A stretch of 6,178 bases of DNA from JAKAGZ01 sp964412105. Lineage in GTDB: Bacteria > Bacteroidota > Ignavibacteria > Ignavibacteriales > Ignavibacteriaceae. Position numbers and translations under genes: made by a program. Positions 5,753-6,178 of this stretch are shown here, piece by piece (positions within the stretch are counted from its first letter, which is position 1; every line of letters begins with the position of its first letter). Location: NCBI GenBank assembly GCA_964412105.1, contig CAYPNM010000098.1:1-6178 (forward strand), in the 5' to 3' direction. The notes below the pieces were generated by a model. That model searched no databases. It was not told the DNA's origin and worked only from the letters and a program-made list of their open reading frames with translations.

Positions 5753-5758
5753 TTATAA

Positions 5759-6010
5759 GTGGGTACTAAGTTATTTGTAGGTTCATTACCGTGGTCGGTA
5801 ACGGACGCAGTTTTACAGAAGACTTTTGAGGGACACGGAAAAGTTGTTTCAGCAAAGGTTATAACTGATCGCGAAAGCGGTAAATCCAGAGGTTTTGGAT
5901 TCGTTGAAATGGAAAATTCCTCTGAAGCAGATAGTGCTTTAAAAGCATTAAACAATTCAAATTTAAGTGGTAGGAATATCGTAGTAAATCAAGCTACGCC
6001 CAGAGGCTAA
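5759..6010 (+). CDS. Small RNA-binding protein with one RNA recognition motif (RRM)
   Basis: An 83-residue single-RRM protein filling almost its whole length. RNP2 is LFVGSL at residues 5-10; RNP1 is RGFGFVEM at 44-51 with Phe46 and Phe48, the aromatic residues that stack on RNA bases. The ADSALKALN helix and the final NIVVNQATPRG strand complete the fold. Bacterial proteins of this size and type (the cyanobacterial Rbp group and relatives in Chlorobi/Bacteroidota) bind single-stranded RNA in the cytoplasm, and several are cold-induced; a role in RNA stability or translation is inferred. No Gly-rich tail is present. The start is GTG at 5759, backed by the SD AGGTG. The gene stands alone, with a long structured leader and its own terminator, suggesting transcriptional attenuation or autoregulation. 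Confidence 0.93.
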   Translation: MGTKLFVGSLPWSVTDAVLQKTFEGHGKVVSAKVITDRESGKSRGFGFVEMENSSEADSALKALNNSNLSGRNIVVNQATPRG

Positions 6011-6036
6011 AAAGAAATTTTGAGATTGTTTCCATT

Positions 6037-6064
6037 AAAAGGCGTCAATTGACGCCTTTTTTTT
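6037..6064 (+). terminator. Intrinsic terminator of the RRM gene
   Basis: AAAAGGCGTC, loop AATT, GACGCCTTTT: a perfect 10-bp stem followed by TTTT (eight T in a row, 6057-6064), 27 bases after the RRM stop. The A-run on the left means it could also work on the opposite strand. Confidence 0.92.
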
Positions 6065-6090
6065 GCATAAAATTATTCCTGCTACCTCTC

Positions 6091-6113
6091 AATCCACTAT
6101 AAGAGAATGGATT
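6091..6113. repeat. Short inverted repeat
   Basis: AATCCA, an 11-base loop, TGGATT, followed by TTGGTTTTAATT. It may be a second weak hairpin after the terminator; no gene is seen on either strand here. Confidence 0.3.
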
Positions 6114-6130
6114 TGGTTTTAATTAAAGGC

Positions 6131-6178
6131 GCCGTCATTTCCCCGCATAAATGCGGGACGAGCATTTTGGTGGGATCA
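6131..6178. repeat. REP-like palindrome at the window edge
   Basis: CCCGCAT-AA-ATGCGGG (6142-6157), preceded by CCGTCATTT and followed by ACGAGCATTTTGGTGGGATC. The GTCATTTCCCCGC...GCGGG layout resembles dispersed extragenic palindromes (GTCATTCCCGC...GCGGGAATCC) found in many genomes. It is cut by the window end, and copy number cannot be judged here. Confidence 0.4.

Larger units (their letters stand above)
5409..5758. other. Divergent intergenic region: overlapping promoters and long structured leader
   Basis: The 350 bases between the response regulator (minus) and the RRM gene (plus) hold no protein gene. The left 80 bases carry back-to-back promoter candidates; the remaining ~270 bases are the presumed RRM-gene leader with a relatively GC-rich core at 5550-5585, several hairpins and a terminator-like element at the right edge. 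Each is listed separately. Confidence 0.6.

Noticed and set aside
5698..5955. Minus-strand open frame of 85 residues
   Set aside because: Antisense shadow of the RRM gene; no family features, while the plus frame has clear RNP motifs.
1..6178. CRISPR array, tRNA/rRNA, transposase or phage genes
   Set aside because: No spaced repeats, cloverleaf or recognisable coding motif of these kinds on either strand.

Overview
The window looks like chromosomal DNA from an FCB-group bacterium, most likely Ignavibacteria/Chlorobi or a near relative. Supporting signs are AT-rich intergenic DNA, frequent GTG/TTG or weak-SD starts, promoter candidates of the Bacteroidota type (TTTG...TAnnTTTG), a NarL-type response regulator of a flavour I associate with this group, a GT35 phosphorylase of the DUF3417-containing branch, and a small RRM protein behind a long structured leader. 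The taxonomic call is inference; no rRNA or marker gene is present.

Nearly everything lies on the minus strand. Reading in transcription order (right to left): a LuxR/NarL-type response regulator (4704-5408, TTG start); a double-YHS metal-binding-type protein (4132-4542, strong SD); a 46-aa SHOCT-domain protein (3916-4056); a 373-base gene-poor stretch; a 72-aa two-helix membrane protein (3324-3542); the glycogen/alpha-glucan phosphorylase glgP (738-3281); a truncated slipin/SPFH N-terminal fragment (305-616); and the 5' part of a HAD-type hydrolase running off the window (1-203). The YHS and SHOCT genes sit between two 87-bp direct repeats (3727-3813 and 4647-4733, about 82% identical). The right copy is the last codons plus 3' flank of the response regulator and the left copy is a decayed duplicate, so this 920-bp interval looks inserted, duplicated or excisable.

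On the plus strand at the right end is one gene, an 83-aa RNA-recognition-motif protein (5759-6010), followed by a textbook intrinsic terminator. It diverges from the response regulator; the two predicted promoters overlap back to back. Its roughly 270-nt leader contains several hairpins and ends in a terminator-like hairpin plus U-tract immediately before the SD. This fits a regulated (probably autoregulated or cold-responsive) leader resembling in position the described Chlorobi-RRM RNA motif, and it is the most interesting element here. The last ~110 bases hold only inverted repeats, one of them like a dispersed REP-type palindrome.

Functionally the window mixes carbon-storage breakdown (glgP), signalling (response regulator), probable metal handling (YHS), membrane small proteins and RNA-binding regulation. 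Apart from the possible small-membrane-protein/glgP and YHS/SHOCT pairs, no common pathway is evident.
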